Source: Sporosarcina pasteurii
GTDB lineage: Bacteria > Bacillota > Bacilli > Bacillales_A > Planococcaceae
Reading direction: 5' to 3'
Length of the DNA stretch: 64,000 bases
NCBI RefSeq assembly: GCF_041295575.1
Contig: NZ_CP160452.1
Location: 2,046,001 to 2,110,000 of the forward strand
Positions within the stretch are counted from its first letter, which is position 1. Each line of letters starts with the position of its first letter. A program made the translations under genes and the position numbers. Below the pieces are notes generated by a model. It worked only from the letters and a program-made list of their open reading frames with translations, did no database searches and was not told where the DNA came from. Of this stretch, positions 38,359-46,796 are shown in pieces.

Positions 38359-39441
38359 TTAAATTTTGCGTTGTATTCGATATACATAAGCAAGCACTTC
38401 TGCAATCGCTTTAAAAAACTCTTCTGGAACTGGTTCGTTTATTTCTACTTGATCATATAACGACCTGGCAAGGGGTCGATTTTCAACGGTTACAATCTCA
38501 TGTTCTTTCGCAATCATTTTAATCTTTTGTGCAATGAAATCTACACCTTTAGCAACGATAATGGGCGCATCCATCTCCCCATCATCATATTTAATGGCAA
38601 TCGCATAATGGGTCGGGTTTGTGATAACAACATCCGCGGTTGGAACTTCTTGCATCATTCGACGCATCGCCATTTCACGCTGTCTTTGTTTAATACGAGA
38701 CTTAATTAGAGGGTCTCCTTCAGTATTTTTATGTTCATCCTTAATGTCTTGTTTAGACATTCTAAGGTTTTTTTCGTAGTCATATTTCTGATAAAAAAAG
38801 TCAAGAATCGAGATAAATAATAAAGTAAATGAAGCCGATATTCCCATCATCGCCGTCAATTGACCTATCGTCGATAACGTATCCCAAGCACTTTTGAATG
38901 CTAAGGAAAGAACTTTATCAATGTTCATCCAAATAACGAGAAATGTTACCGTCCCGATAAATGAAATTTTCAATATCGACTTCATTAGTTCAACAATGGC
39001 GCGGATTGAAAAAATGCGCTTCAGCCCTTTAATTGGGTCGATTTTTTTCAAGTCAAACTTTAACGGCTCTGTTGTAAACAACCAACCAAATTGAAATAAA
39101 TTTCCCGCTATTCCTGCTATAACAGCAATCAGCATAACAGGTAATAAAATAAACGCGATCTGTATCAGTACTTCACCATAAATAAGCAGTGCAACTTCAG
39201 CGTCTAGGTCTTTCAATGAAAAATAATGTGTGAATGCATGCTGAAAAAAGCTGAAAAAGCGTTCTCGCATATAACTGGATGCAAAAAAAAGAAATAAAAA
39301 AACAGACAACATGACAATTGCACTCGTCACATCTTGACTTTTTAAAACCTGACCCTTCTTTCGGGAATCTTGGCGTTTCTTATCTGTCGCTTTTTCGGTT
39401 TTTTCCCCAGCGAAAAACTGCAACTCAAGTCGCAACTTCAA
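38359..39441 (-). CDS. flhB: Flagellar export switch protein FlhB
   Basis: 360 residues. LQFFAGEKTEKATDKKRQD at the N-terminus, four membrane helices, and a cytosolic tail with the autocleavage site NPTH (about residue 270). TTG start with AGGAGG eight bases upstream, matching the homologous MKLR start in B. subtilis. It begins one base after the fliR stop. Confidence 0.97.
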   Translation of the reverse strand: MKLRLELQFFAGEKTEKATDKKRQDSRKKGQVLKSQDVTSAIVMLSVFLFLFFASSYMRERFFSFFQHAFTHYFSLKDLDAEVALLIYGEVLIQIAFILLPVMLIAVIAGIAGNLFQFGWLFTTEPLKFDLKKIDPIKGLKRIFSIRAIVELMKSILKISFIGTVTFLVIWMNIDKVLSLAFKSAWDTLSTIGQLTAMMGISASFTLLFISILDFFYQKYDYEKNLRMSKQDIKDEHKNTEGDPLIKSRIKQRQREMAMRRMMQEVPTADVVITNPTHYAIAIKYDDGEMDAPIIVAKGVDFIAQKIKMIAKEHEIVTVENRPLARSLYDQVEINEPVPEEFFKAIAEVLAYVYRIQRKI

Positions 39442-39442
39442 A

Positions 39443-40219
39443 TTATCCGCCTCCTAACAGATACATCAGGTCTCTCATACTAACAATCATAAACTGGAAT
39501 AACTTCTGCATCACGCCAACCATGACAACCATCATAATTGACAAAACTAGAAAACTCACACCAATCTTGATAGGGAATCCAACAACAAAAATGTTTAATT
39601 GCGGAACAGTCCTAGCAGTAATCCCGAGCGCAAGGTCAACTAAAAATAATGTTGCAACGATAGGGATAGACATCTGAAAAGCAATGGCAAATACGGCGGC
39701 AAATGTAGTCAACACAAATTCAGCTACTGAGCCAGAACCAAAAGCGGGCCAACCACCTTCTATCGGCAAAAATTGATAACTATAGAAAATGCCATCTAAT
39801 AGTAGATGATGACCATTTAACGCAAGCAATAATAACATCGCTAGCGAATTGAAAAACTGACCTAATAAAGGAGACTGGGCTCCTGTTTGCGGGTCAATAA
39901 TATTAGCAACAGCGAACCCCATTTGAAAGTCGATAAATCCGCCTGCAATTTGAATTGCCGCCATAATGATATAAGCAATCATACCGATTGCTAAGCCGAT
40001 AACTGCCTCTTTCATAACGAGTAAAATATAATGGCCATCAATTTCAATTTCCGGTGCCTCAATCGTATACACCATCATCCAAGCTAATAGCGCTCCAAAA
40101 ATAATGCGTTGAGTTGTCGGAATTGCTCGATAAGAAAACAACGGAACCGTGACGAAAAAAGTAGTAACTCGCGTCAATATTAATAAATAGCTAGGTAATG
40201 CCGGGATAAGTTCTTCCAT
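39443..40219 (-). CDS. fliR: Flagellar export gate protein FliR
   Basis: 258 residues, about six membrane helices. LPSYLLILTRVTTFFVTVPL, FIDFQMGFAVANIIDPQTGA and the QSPLLGQFFNSLAMLL segment are typical of FliR/SctT. ATG with GGGTGAG upstream. Follows fliQ by 4 bases. Confidence 0.96.
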   Translation of the reverse strand: MEELIPALPSYLLILTRVTTFFVTVPLFSYRAIPTTQRIIFGALLAWMMVYTIEAPEIEIDGHYILLVMKEAVIGLAIGMIAYIIMAAIQIAGGFIDFQMGFAVANIIDPQTGAQSPLLGQFFNSLAMLLLLALNGHHLLLDGIFYSYQFLPIEGGWPAFGSGSVAEFVLTTFAAVFAIAFQMSIPIVATLFLVDLALGITARTVPQLNIFVVGFPIKIGVSFLVLSIMMVVMVGVMQKLFQFMIVSMRDLMYLLGGG

Positions 40220-40223
40220 ATGC

Positions 40224-40493
40224 TCACCCGATAAACCGAACTAGATTTTCAAATATATCTGTTGCAAAAGTCGTAACGGTTCCAAGCATCCATGAACCGA
40301 AAAAAACAATGCCTACAAGAACAGCGATTATTTTCGGGACGAATGCCAAAGTTTGCTCTTGAATTTGTGTCGTTGCTTGAAAAATACTAACGGCCAATCC
40401 TGTTGCAAGCGCAACGAGTAAGAGAGGTCCTGAAGTCAATAATATGACTGAAATTGAACGTTCAGCTAAAGCTATAATCATTTCACTCGTCAA
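40224..40493 (-). CDS. fliQ: Flagellar export gate protein FliQ
   Basis: 89 residues, two membrane helices; LATGLAVSIFQATTQIQEQTL contains the family core. TTG start with AGGAGGGG upstream; the start matches the B. subtilis N-terminus. Confidence 0.96.
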   Translation of the reverse strand: MTSEMIIALAERSISVILLTSGPLLLVALATGLAVSIFQATTQIQEQTLAFVPKIIAVLVGIVFFGSWMLGTVTTFATDIFENLVRFIG

Positions 40494-40504
40494 AAGAACC
40501 CCTC

Positions 40505-41173
40505 CTAACTAAAACTTTGCAACAATGATTTAATAATGAGATGCCAACCGTCAACTAACACAAACAATAAAATCTTAAAAGGTAATGAAATCATAACCGG
40601 CGGTAGCATCATCATTCCCATTGACATGAGTACACTTGCCACAATCATATCAATCACGAGAAACGGAATAAAAATCATGAAACCCATTTGAAAAGCTGTT
40701 TTTATTTCACTTAACGCAAAAGCTGGAACGAGCATCGTAAGAGGTATGTCCTCTACAGATTCAGGGCGCTCCGCCTGATTGTATTTAATAAAAAGCTCTA
40801 AGTCTTTTTGTCTTGTATGTTTACTCATAAATTCTTTCAGCGGAATACTCGCTTTGTCATAGGCTTCCTCTAATGTAATTTCCTCCGCAAACAATGGCGC
40901 TAGTGCCGTATTATTTACTTCTTGAAAGGTAGGCGCCATAATAAAAAACGTTAAAAATAAAGCTAATCCAATAAGTACTTGATTCGGTGGCATTTGCTGT
41001 GTTGCTAGTGCCGTTCGAACAAACGATAAGACGATGATAATTCTAGCGAATGAAGTCATTAAAATTAAGATCGCAGGTGCTAAAGACAAAACAGTTAAAA
41101 GGAGCATGAGTTTGACCGAAGTCGCAACGTTTGCCGCATCGCTATCCGTAAAGAACTGTAAGAAACTATACAT
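40505..41173 (-). CDS. fliP: Flagellar export gate protein FliP
   Basis: 222 residues, four membrane helices. TSFARIIIVLSFVRTALATQ, QMPPNQVLIGLALFLTFFIM and FLVIDMIVASVLMSMGMMML are the FliP signatures. The start lies in the last codons of the fliO gene (8-base overlap). SwrB acts on FliP oligomerisation in B. subtilis. Confidence 0.97.
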   Translation of the reverse strand: MYSFLQFFTDSDAANVATSVKLMLLLTVLSLAPAILILMTSFARIIIVLSFVRTALATQQMPPNQVLIGLALFLTFFIMAPTFQEVNNTALAPLFAEEITLEEAYDKASIPLKEFMSKHTRQKDLELFIKYNQAERPESVEDIPLTMLVPAFALSEIKTAFQMGFMIFIPFLVIDMIVASVLMSMGMMMLPPVMISLPFKILLFVLVDGWHLIIKSLLQSFS

Positions 41174-41876
41174 CTTGGTCGCGCTCCTTTTCCGTTAAAC
41201 GATCAAGTTGTCTTTTTCTTTCTGCTTTGATTTCTGTCAAACGATTGTTAAGCACTTGACTAAAATCTGAATGCTCTTCTTCCACGTTGTTCCGGCTTTG
41301 TTTTTTCATCGGAGAAAACTTACTTAATAATTGCTCAATAGGGCCTTTGTAAGCCATCACGTCGGTTTCCTCATAATACTCAAGAAGTGATGCAATTTCT
41401 TTTTCATCTGTAATTTCTTTTAATAAACGAATATCTTCCCCGACCCCAACTAAATAATAAGTCTCTCCGACAACAATTAATTGAATCGATTTTTGTTGGC
41501 CGAGTGATAAACCACCTAAATTTTTCATTAGTCGATTTTTATCATACAAACGATTTTTACGATTAATAAATTTTAATAAGCCGTACAATAAACCGACGAC
41601 AAAGATTAACGCAAATAATGTTTTTATGTAATCCCAAGCCGTTACACCGACTTTTCCCGCTTGTTTTTCATCATTTTTATTAGCTGGCTCGTCGTGAATC
41701 AGCGTTTCTGCTTCTGTTTTATCAATCCCTTCTTCAGAACAATTCTCTTTATTCTCCATGCAGTAAAAAACATTATCTTCTGCATAACCGACTGAAGGGA
41801 TAAGCACAAATGATACTAGAATAATAGATACGAGGAAAAACATAGGTTTCCGGTTAAAAATGTGTTGTATATCCAT
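41166..41876 (-). CDS. fliZ: Flagellar biosynthesis protein FliO/FliZ
   Basis: 236 residues from ATG at 41876, one base after the cheY stop. A signal peptide is visible (NRK, then FFLVSIILVSFVLIPSVGYA). An acidic extracytoplasmic segment with two Cys follows, then a membrane helix about residues 80-103 and a cytosolic FliO domain (LGQQKSIQLIVVGETYYLVG). An in-frame TTG ten codons upstream has no ribosome-binding site. Confidence 0.9.
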   Translation of the reverse strand: MDIQHIFNRKPMFFLVSIILVSFVLIPSVGYAEDNVFYCMENKENCSEEGIDKTEAETLIHDEPANKNDEKQAGKVGVTAWDYIKTLFALIFVVGLLYGLLKFINRKNRLYDKNRLMKNLGGLSLGQQKSIQLIVVGETYYLVGVGEDIRLLKEITDEKEIASLLEYYEETDVMAYKGPIEQLLSKFSPMKKQSRNNVEEEHSDFSQVLNNRLTEIKAERKRQLDRLTEKERDQDV

Positions 41877-41877
41877 A

Positions 41878-42240
41878 TTAGCTAAGTGCTTTTTCGATCG
41901 CTTCAACGACTCGATCTGCTTGGAAAGGTTTCACAATAAAATCTTTTGCACCTGCAGAGATTGCATCAATCACCATTGCCTGTTGTCCCATTGCTGAGCA
42001 CATAATCACTGTTGCTGAAGGATCTTTCTCCTTAATTTCCTTTAAAGCTTGAATGCCATCCATTTCAGGCATTGTAATATCCATCGTAACGAGATCAGGT
42101 TTTAGCTCCATATATTTTTCAATTGCTTGTACACCATCCGCCGCTTCACCAACGACTTCAAAACCATTTTTCACTAAAATATCCTTAATCATCATTCGCA
42201 TAAATGCAGCGTCATCTACAATTAAAATTCTTTTTCCCAT
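41878..42240 (-). CDS. cheY: Chemotaxis response regulator CheY
   Basis: 120 residues. Single receiver domain with D9/D10, phospho-acceptor D54 (VTMDITMPEMDG), T/S and K104-type residues (CSAMG, FIVKPF). Binds FliM/FliY when phosphorylated. ATG at 42240 with GGAGG eight bases upstream. Between fliY and fliZ as in B. subtilis. Confidence 0.96.
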   Translation of the reverse strand: MGKRILIVDDAAFMRMMIKDILVKNGFEVVGEAADGVQAIEKYMELKPDLVTMDITMPEMDGIQALKEIKEKDPSATVIMCSAMGQQAMVIDAISAGAKDFIVKPFQADRVVEAIEKALS

Positions 42241-42260
42241 GTACAATCCCTCCAAAATAA

Positions 42261-43439
42261 TTAGCGTAAGTTATTAATTCGTTCCTTTGGACTTAATACA
42301 TCCGTAATGCGTACACCGAAGTTTTCGTCGATTACGACCACCTCACCATTGGCAATGAGTCGGTTGTTGACAAGTATATCAACGGGTTCACCTGCTAGTT
42401 TATCTAATTCAATAATTGAACCACTAGATATTTCAAGAATTTCTTGCACTGAACGTTTTGTCCTACCTAACTCAACTGTTACTTGTAATGGAATATCCAG
42501 TAACATATCTAAATTTTGTGATTCTGTTTGATTTAAAGTCGTCTGTTCAAAACTTGCAAATTGCGCTTTTTCAACCGCGACTTGAGGTTTTTGATGCGTG
42601 ACTGCCGTTTGTTTACTTGGTGCTACTTCAGGTTGCACATTCCGTTTCGGCTCTGGTTTCGGCTCTAGTTTCGGTTCTTCCACGAAGGTTGGCGTATCCT
42701 CAATAGGGATTTCTGCACCACTCGTTGTAGTAGCTGCTACTTCTGCGACTCCGTTATCAATGAGTAGCGTATCAACCATCTCTTTTCCGAATTCATAAGG
42801 AATCACCTGCATAATTTCAGAATCTATCAAATCGCCGACTTTTAGAGTAAATGCGACTTTTATGAGCAATTCAGCAGCTGGTATGTTATCCACACCAGTT
42901 TTTTCTTGAACATTCATTAAATCGATTGTGGGTGGAGATATATCCACTTTCACATTAAATACAGAAGACATTGAAGTGGCAGCAGACCCCATCATTTGAT
43001 TCATGGCTTCTTGAACAGCACTTAAGTGGATTTCTCCTAATTCTGGATTTGGTGCTGAACCATCCCCACCAAGCATCAAGTCTGCAATGATAGAGGCATC
43101 TGATTGTTTAATTACAAATAAATTCATGCCCTTTAAGCCTTGTGTATACTCGACTTTAATTGCAACGTATGGGAGTACAAACTCTTCTTCCAGCATAGAG
43201 TGGTTTATGATTGAAATTGTTGGTGTATTAATTTCAACTTTTTGTCCAAGGAGTGAAGACAATGCAGTTGCGGAACTACCAAAAGAAATATTGGCTATTT
43301 CACCAATGGTATCTCTTTCCACTTCACTTAATTCTGCATCACTAATAGCAGTTGCTTCATTCGGCCCTGTTAAGTCATCCAGGTTATTTCCATTTAATAA
43401 CGCTTCGATTTCCTCTTGGGACAATATATTATCATTCAT
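42261..43439 (-). CDS. fliY: Flagellar switch protein and CheY-P phosphatase FliY
   Basis: 392 residues. N-terminal CheY-P-binding motif ILSQEEIEALLNG; a CheC-like domain with both active sites (GEIANISFGSSATALSSLLG and VQEAMNQMMGSAATSMSSV); a variable P/K/E-rich linker about 250-310; a C-terminal FliN domain (LLDIPLQVTVELGRTKRSVQ). Start ATG at 43439 aligns with the B. subtilis N-terminus; two other in-frame ATGs lie just upstream. Overlaps the fliM stop. Confidence 0.95.
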   Translation of the reverse strand: MNDNILSQEEIEALLNGNNLDDLTGPNEATAISDAELSEVERDTIGEIANISFGSSATALSSLLGQKVEINTPTISIINHSMLEEEFVLPYVAIKVEYTQGLKGMNLFVIKQSDASIIADLMLGGDGSAPNPELGEIHLSAVQEAMNQMMGSAATSMSSVFNVKVDISPPTIDLMNVQEKTGVDNIPAAELLIKVAFTLKVGDLIDSEIMQVIPYEFGKEMVDTLLIDNGVAEVAATTTSGAEIPIEDTPTFVEEPKLEPKPEPKRNVQPEVAPSKQTAVTHQKPQVAVEKAQFASFEQTTLNQTESQNLDMLLDIPLQVTVELGRTKRSVQEILEISSGSIIELDKLAGEPVDILVNNRLIANGEVVVIDENFGVRITDVLSPKERINNLR

Positions 43440-44430
43440 CATCTTCATCCCCTTCTGTCAATACATCAATTACCTGGACCGCCATCCAATTTTTCAGATG
43501 ACCAGGTTGCGCCATAAATTTCGGTAAATCTCCAATTTTCACGACGAGTGGCTCATCAATTTTTTGCTTAAGAGAAAGGACATCACCTTTTTCCAATTGA
43601 AGAAATTCTTCAATGCTCATTTGTCCTGTTCCTAACTCGGCGATAATTGGAAGCTGTGCTTTTTTCACACGGCCTTTAAGTGCTGCACTTTGTTCAGGTG
43701 TCGGCTCTTTTTTATTTGTCTGCATCCAATACTGGACCGACAAGTTAGGCACAACCGGTTCTAATACGACATGTGGAATACAGATATTAATCATCCCACT
43801 CGATTCACCAATTACGATATTAAATGAAATCACAACTACTGTTTCATTCGGTGAAATCATTTGTAAAAACTGCGGATTCACTTCCATCTCAGCTAGATAT
43901 GGATCTATGTCGATTAGGCCGGACCAAGCTTCTCGTAAATTATCAAATGAACGTTCAAATAAGTTCATCATAATCTTTGTTTCTATTTCCGTTAAAGTAT
44001 CTACTTTACTAGGACTTTCACCCGCGCCCCCCATAAGTCTGTCAAGCATAGAGTAAGCAATGTTCGGATTTACTTCCATCAAGATATTACCTTCTAACGG
44101 GGACACTTCAAATATATTAATTAATGTCATATTTGGAATGGACCTAATAAATTCTTCGAATGGAATTTGGTCAACAGAAGCTACTTCGATTTGCACGTAA
44201 GTTCGGAGTTGTGCAGAAAAATACGTCGTCAATAAACGCGCAAAGTTTTCATGAATCCGCGTTAAACTGCGAATTTGGTCTTTTGAAAAGCGAAGGGCAC
44301 GCTTAAAATCATACACTTTTACTCTTTGCGCTTCTTCTTCTCTCTTCATTTCTTCTGCCGACATTTCTCCGGTTGATAATGCGGATAATAAGGCATCAAT
44401 TTCATTTTGTGATAATATGTCCCCTGACAT
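43432..44430 (-). CDS. fliM: Flagellar motor switch protein FliM
   Basis: 332 residues. N-terminal CheY-P-binding helix ILSQNEIDALLSAL, middle domain with LMGGAGESPSKVDTLTEIE, and C-terminal SpoA/FliN-like domain. ATG with GGAGGTGATCAA. C-ring component. Confidence 0.96.
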   Translation of the reverse strand: MSGDILSQNEIDALLSALSTGEMSAEEMKREEEAQRVKVYDFKRALRFSKDQIRSLTRIHENFARLLTTYFSAQLRTYVQIEVASVDQIPFEEFIRSIPNMTLINIFEVSPLEGNILMEVNPNIAYSMLDRLMGGAGESPSKVDTLTEIETKIMMNLFERSFDNLREAWSGLIDIDPYLAEMEVNPQFLQMISPNETVVVISFNIVIGESSGMINICIPHVVLEPVVPNLSVQYWMQTNKKEPTPEQSAALKGRVKKAQLPIIAELGTGQMSIEEFLQLEKGDVLSLKQKIDEPLVVKIGDLPKFMAQPGHLKNWMAVQVIDVLTEGDEDDE

Positions 44431-44451
44431 TTGATCACCTCCACATGTACA

Positions 44452-44886
44452 TTATTGAATGATAGAAGATACAATATAAACGCGTTCAATTTCACCGGAC
44501 TGCATCAGCGGATTCAGTAATGATTGAATGGTTGATTCGAAAGCTTGCTTACCTGCTTTGCCTTCTAGTTCTTCTTGAGTAATTTCTGAAAGTTCATGAA
44601 TGACTATATTTTTCACTTGAAATTCTCGTTTTTTTAATTCCTCCGCAGCTTGGTCACTATCCGTTTGAATCTTCAATGAGATGCGAATAAATTGTCTCCC
44701 CGCTAAATTTGTTGTGATTTCGGGTATATCAACAGATGATTCAATAATCTCATCAATGGTAGTTTCCACATCCTTGTCAACATCTCCACTTTTATTAAAC
44801 TGCCAAGCAAGGGCTAGTAAAATGACAGCGACTAATGTGATTGTGACAAGAATAATCAGCGTAATTGTGAGTATTTTATTCTTCAA
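44452..44886 (-). CDS. fliL: Flagellar basal-body protein FliL
   Basis: 144 residues from a TTG nine bases after GGGGGTG, giving an N-terminus (MKNKILTITL) that matches B. subtilis FliL; an ATG at 44907 lacks a site. One membrane helix (about 5-28), then the FliL domain with ITTNLAGRQFIRISLKIQTD and IVHELSEITQEEL. Overlaps flbD by 11 bases. Confidence 0.88.
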   Translation of the reverse strand: MKNKILTITLIILVTITLVAVILLALAWQFNKSGDVDKDVETTIDEIIESSVDIPEITTNLAGRQFIRISLKIQTDSDQAAEELKKREFQVKNIVIHELSEITQEELEGKAGKQAFESTIQSLLNPLMQSGEIERVYIVSSIIQ

Positions 44887-45100
44887 TATCTTCTTCACCC
44901 CCGACATACGGATTCGATAATAATTGAACCGCTTGATAAAACTTAATAACTCTCTGTTGGATGTCTTCCATAGAGTCTTGGACTATGTATTTGGTACCTG
45001 TCGTTAATGTGATTGTCGTATCATGAAACGACTCTATTTTTTCGATGTACAATGCATTAAGTGTAAACGTCGTTCCATTTAAACGTGTAATTTTAATCAT
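44876..45100 (-). CDS. flbD: FlbD family flagellar protein
   Basis: 74 residues, the size of B. subtilis YlzI/FlbD. MIKITRLNGTTFTLNALYIE then IESFHDTTITLTTGTKYIV are typical. Function unknown, always near flgE-motAB-fliL. The ATG has no close Shine-Dalgarno sequence; the nearest AGGAGG is 31 bases upstream with a G+C hairpin between. Confidence 0.88.
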   Translation of the reverse strand: MIKITRLNGTTFTLNALYIEKIESFHDTTITLTTGTKYIVQDSMEDIQQRVIKFYQAVQLLSNPYVGGEEDIEE

Positions 45101-45137
45101 ATGTAAGGGCCGGGCAAAGAGCCGGCCCGCCCCTCCT
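45101..45137 (-). promoter_or_regulatory. Hairpin-separated ribosome-binding site of flbD
   Basis: AGGAGG is at 45132-45137 and the start codon at 45098-45100. Between them a perfect 7-bp stem GGGCCGG (45107-45113) / CCGGCCC (45122-45128). If folded, only 6 + 3 = 9 unpaired bases separate the site from the ATG, an optimal distance. Confidence 0.65.
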
Positions 45138-45158
45138 TTCGGTGCTAGTCACTATGCG

Positions 45159-45178
45159 ATTCGCGTTCTACCGCGAAT
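45159..45178. repeat. Small hairpin in the flgE-flbD gap
   Basis: Perfect 7-bp stem ATTCGCG / CGCGAAT with a 6-base loop. Confidence 0.5.
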
Positions 45179-45213
45179 TGTGGCAGTGCATGGCATCGAC
45201 ATTATCCTGAAAC

Positions 45214-45364
45214 ATGTTGATTTCCGTTCCGGGCGGACGGTGAGTCAATCGCAAAACGCAGATTACAAAATTATACATCCCGTATATATATATCTGTGCT
45301 CCCAAACGCTACGCTTTTCGGTCGCAAAGCCGTTCTTCGTTACGGCTTTCACTCCAATTAACAT
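45214..45364. repeat. Degenerate dispersed repeat in the flgE-flbD gap
   Basis: Ends are inverted repeats ATGTTGATT (45214-45222) and AATTAACAT (45356-45364), 8 of 9 matching. The left end reads on into TTCCGTTCCGGGCGGACG and the right end is preceded by GGCTTTCACTCC. I recall this pair of ends from dispersed repeats in Bacillaceae and Planococcaceae genomes. The interior has an AAAGCCGT/ACGGCTTT hairpin (45326-45333, 45342-45349) and a short TA run (45282-45293). A further 9-bp inverted repeat (45361-45369, 45377-45385) abuts the flgE stop. Confidence 0.6.
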
Positions 45365-45390
45365 AGATTCCTATACAATCTATGTAGCAA

Positions 45391-46311
45391 TTAACGTTTC
45401 AGATTCACAAGCTCCTGAAGAATTTCATCAGATGTCGTAATAATTCTGGTATTCGCCTGCAAACCACGTTGTGCAACAATCATTTCTGTGAATTCTTCCG
45501 ATAAGTCAACGTTGGACATTTCGAGTGAGCCAGACTGAATTGTTCCCATGCCTTGTTCTGTCGCAACTGAATAGAAAGCTCCACCCGAGTTTGTTGTTGA
45601 TTGGTAGTAATTACCACCTTCTTTTTGTAATCCACCAGGGTTTGGAAACTGAGCCATTACTAGTTGACCAGCATACCGAAGATCTCCATCCGCATCCACA
45701 AAAGTAACCGTTCCATCATTACCAATTGCCATTGATTGTGCATTTGTAGGGATACGAATCGGTCCGTTTGTTTGATTAGCCCCCCCTACCGGTAATGCCC
45801 CGTTTGAATCTGTCGTTAAGGTTGGTGTTGGGTCACCCGATGGGAAGACCCCGTTAACTGGTACACCTGCAAAACCAAAAACATATTTCCCGTCTCCATT
45901 AACTAAATATCCATTTGCATCCATGTAAAAGTTTCCAGCTCTTGTATAAGCTTCATTTGTGAATCCTGCTGGTGCATTTGCTGGCCCTGTCCCGTCAGCC
46001 ACAATAAAGAATCCATCTCCTTCAATTGCCAAATCTAAGGTATTACCCGTAAACTGAGTCGAACCGCCGCCATGCAGTGTATCAATGGTAGATATTTGTG
46101 CCCCTAATCCAACTTGTTGCGGGTTCACACCTCCTCGAGAAGCTGTTGCCCCTGAGGCTCCCGAAACGGTTTGAGAATATAAATCTTTAAATATAACCCG
46201 ACTTTTTTTAAAACCATGTGTATTCACGTTCGCAATATTATTTCCAATCACATCTAATTTCGTTTGAAAGTTTTTCAACCCCGAAATTCCTGCGTACATT
46301 GATCTTAACAT
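45391..46311 (-). CDS. flgE: Flagellar hook protein FlgE (FlgG-like)
   Basis: 306 residues. N-terminal rod/hook signature SMYAGISGLKNFQTKLDVIG followed by NNIANVNTHGFKKSRV; middle LAIEGDGFFIVADGT and YTRAGNFYMDANGYLV; C-terminal SNVDLSEEFTEMIVAQRGLQ. By position after flgD it is the hook protein (called flgG in older B. subtilis literature); the length is nearer the hook than the rod proteins. Confidence 0.92.
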   Translation of the reverse strand: MLRSMYAGISGLKNFQTKLDVIGNNIANVNTHGFKKSRVIFKDLYSQTVSGASGATASRGGVNPQQVGLGAQISTIDTLHGGGSTQFTGNTLDLAIEGDGFFIVADGTGPANAPAGFTNEAYTRAGNFYMDANGYLVNGDGKYVFGFAGVPVNGVFPSGDPTPTLTTDSNGALPVGGANQTNGPIRIPTNAQSMAIGNDGTVTFVDADGDLRYAGQLVMAQFPNPGGLQKEGGNYYQSTTNSGGAFYSVATEQGMGTIQSGSLEMSNVDLSEEFTEMIVAQRGLQANTRIITTSDEILQELVNLKR

Positions 46312-46393
46312 TTAATAATTTCTCCTCTCAATTTTGAGTGTACCGCTTCAATCGGTCGGCGGTTCGATGGCATCCTGTTAAGGTCCTGCCGAG

Positions 46394-46777
46394 TTAACTA
46401 AGCACAATTGTGCCGTCAATATTCGTAAATAATTGATCTTTGGCCTCTGAACGATCCATTGCAGTGATGACCGTAGCGTTTTTCACACTGACGATAAGTG
46501 CTGCTTGATCTAGTAATACTAGAGATTCCTTAATTCCCTTCGCTTTCGCTTTATTCACCTTTGTCGAAACACGTTCCCACTCAGAATTTGAAATCATAAT
46601 ATTTCTTTCTTCCAATCGTTCACTTGCATGCTTACTTATTTTCAATCCCGCTATATTGTTTGTAGCTACTATTAAATGTTCACTAAACGAATGTTTAGAA
46701 GTTTCTTCAACTCTTTTAGGGATTTGACTGTGTATGAACGGTTGCGAAGGGATATGATGTAAATTAATTTTATTCAT
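46394..46777 (-). CDS. Flagellar operon protein, TIGR02530-like
   Basis: 127 residues from ATG at 46777 with GGAG seven bases upstream. Core GLKISKHASERLEERNIMIS and INKVNKAKAKGIKESLVLLD-like layout (here VSTKVNKAKAKGIKESLVLL), then ALIVSVKNATVITAMDR. The family is found between flgD and flgE in Firmicutes; no function is known. The frame extends 22 codons upstream into flgD but lacks a site there. Confidence 0.85.
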   Translation of the reverse strand: MNKINLHHIPSQPFIHSQIPKRVEETSKHSFSEHLIVATNNIAGLKISKHASERLEERNIMISNSEWERVSTKVNKAKAKGIKESLVLLDQAALIVSVKNATVITAMDRSEAKDQLFTNIDGTIVLS

Positions 46778-46796
46778 GCCGTCACTCCGCTCTTCC

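Noticed and set aside
45045..45440. 131-codon plus-strand frame over the flbD-flgE gap
   Set aside because: Covers the degenerate repeat and the ends of two minus-strand genes; no ribosome-binding site.
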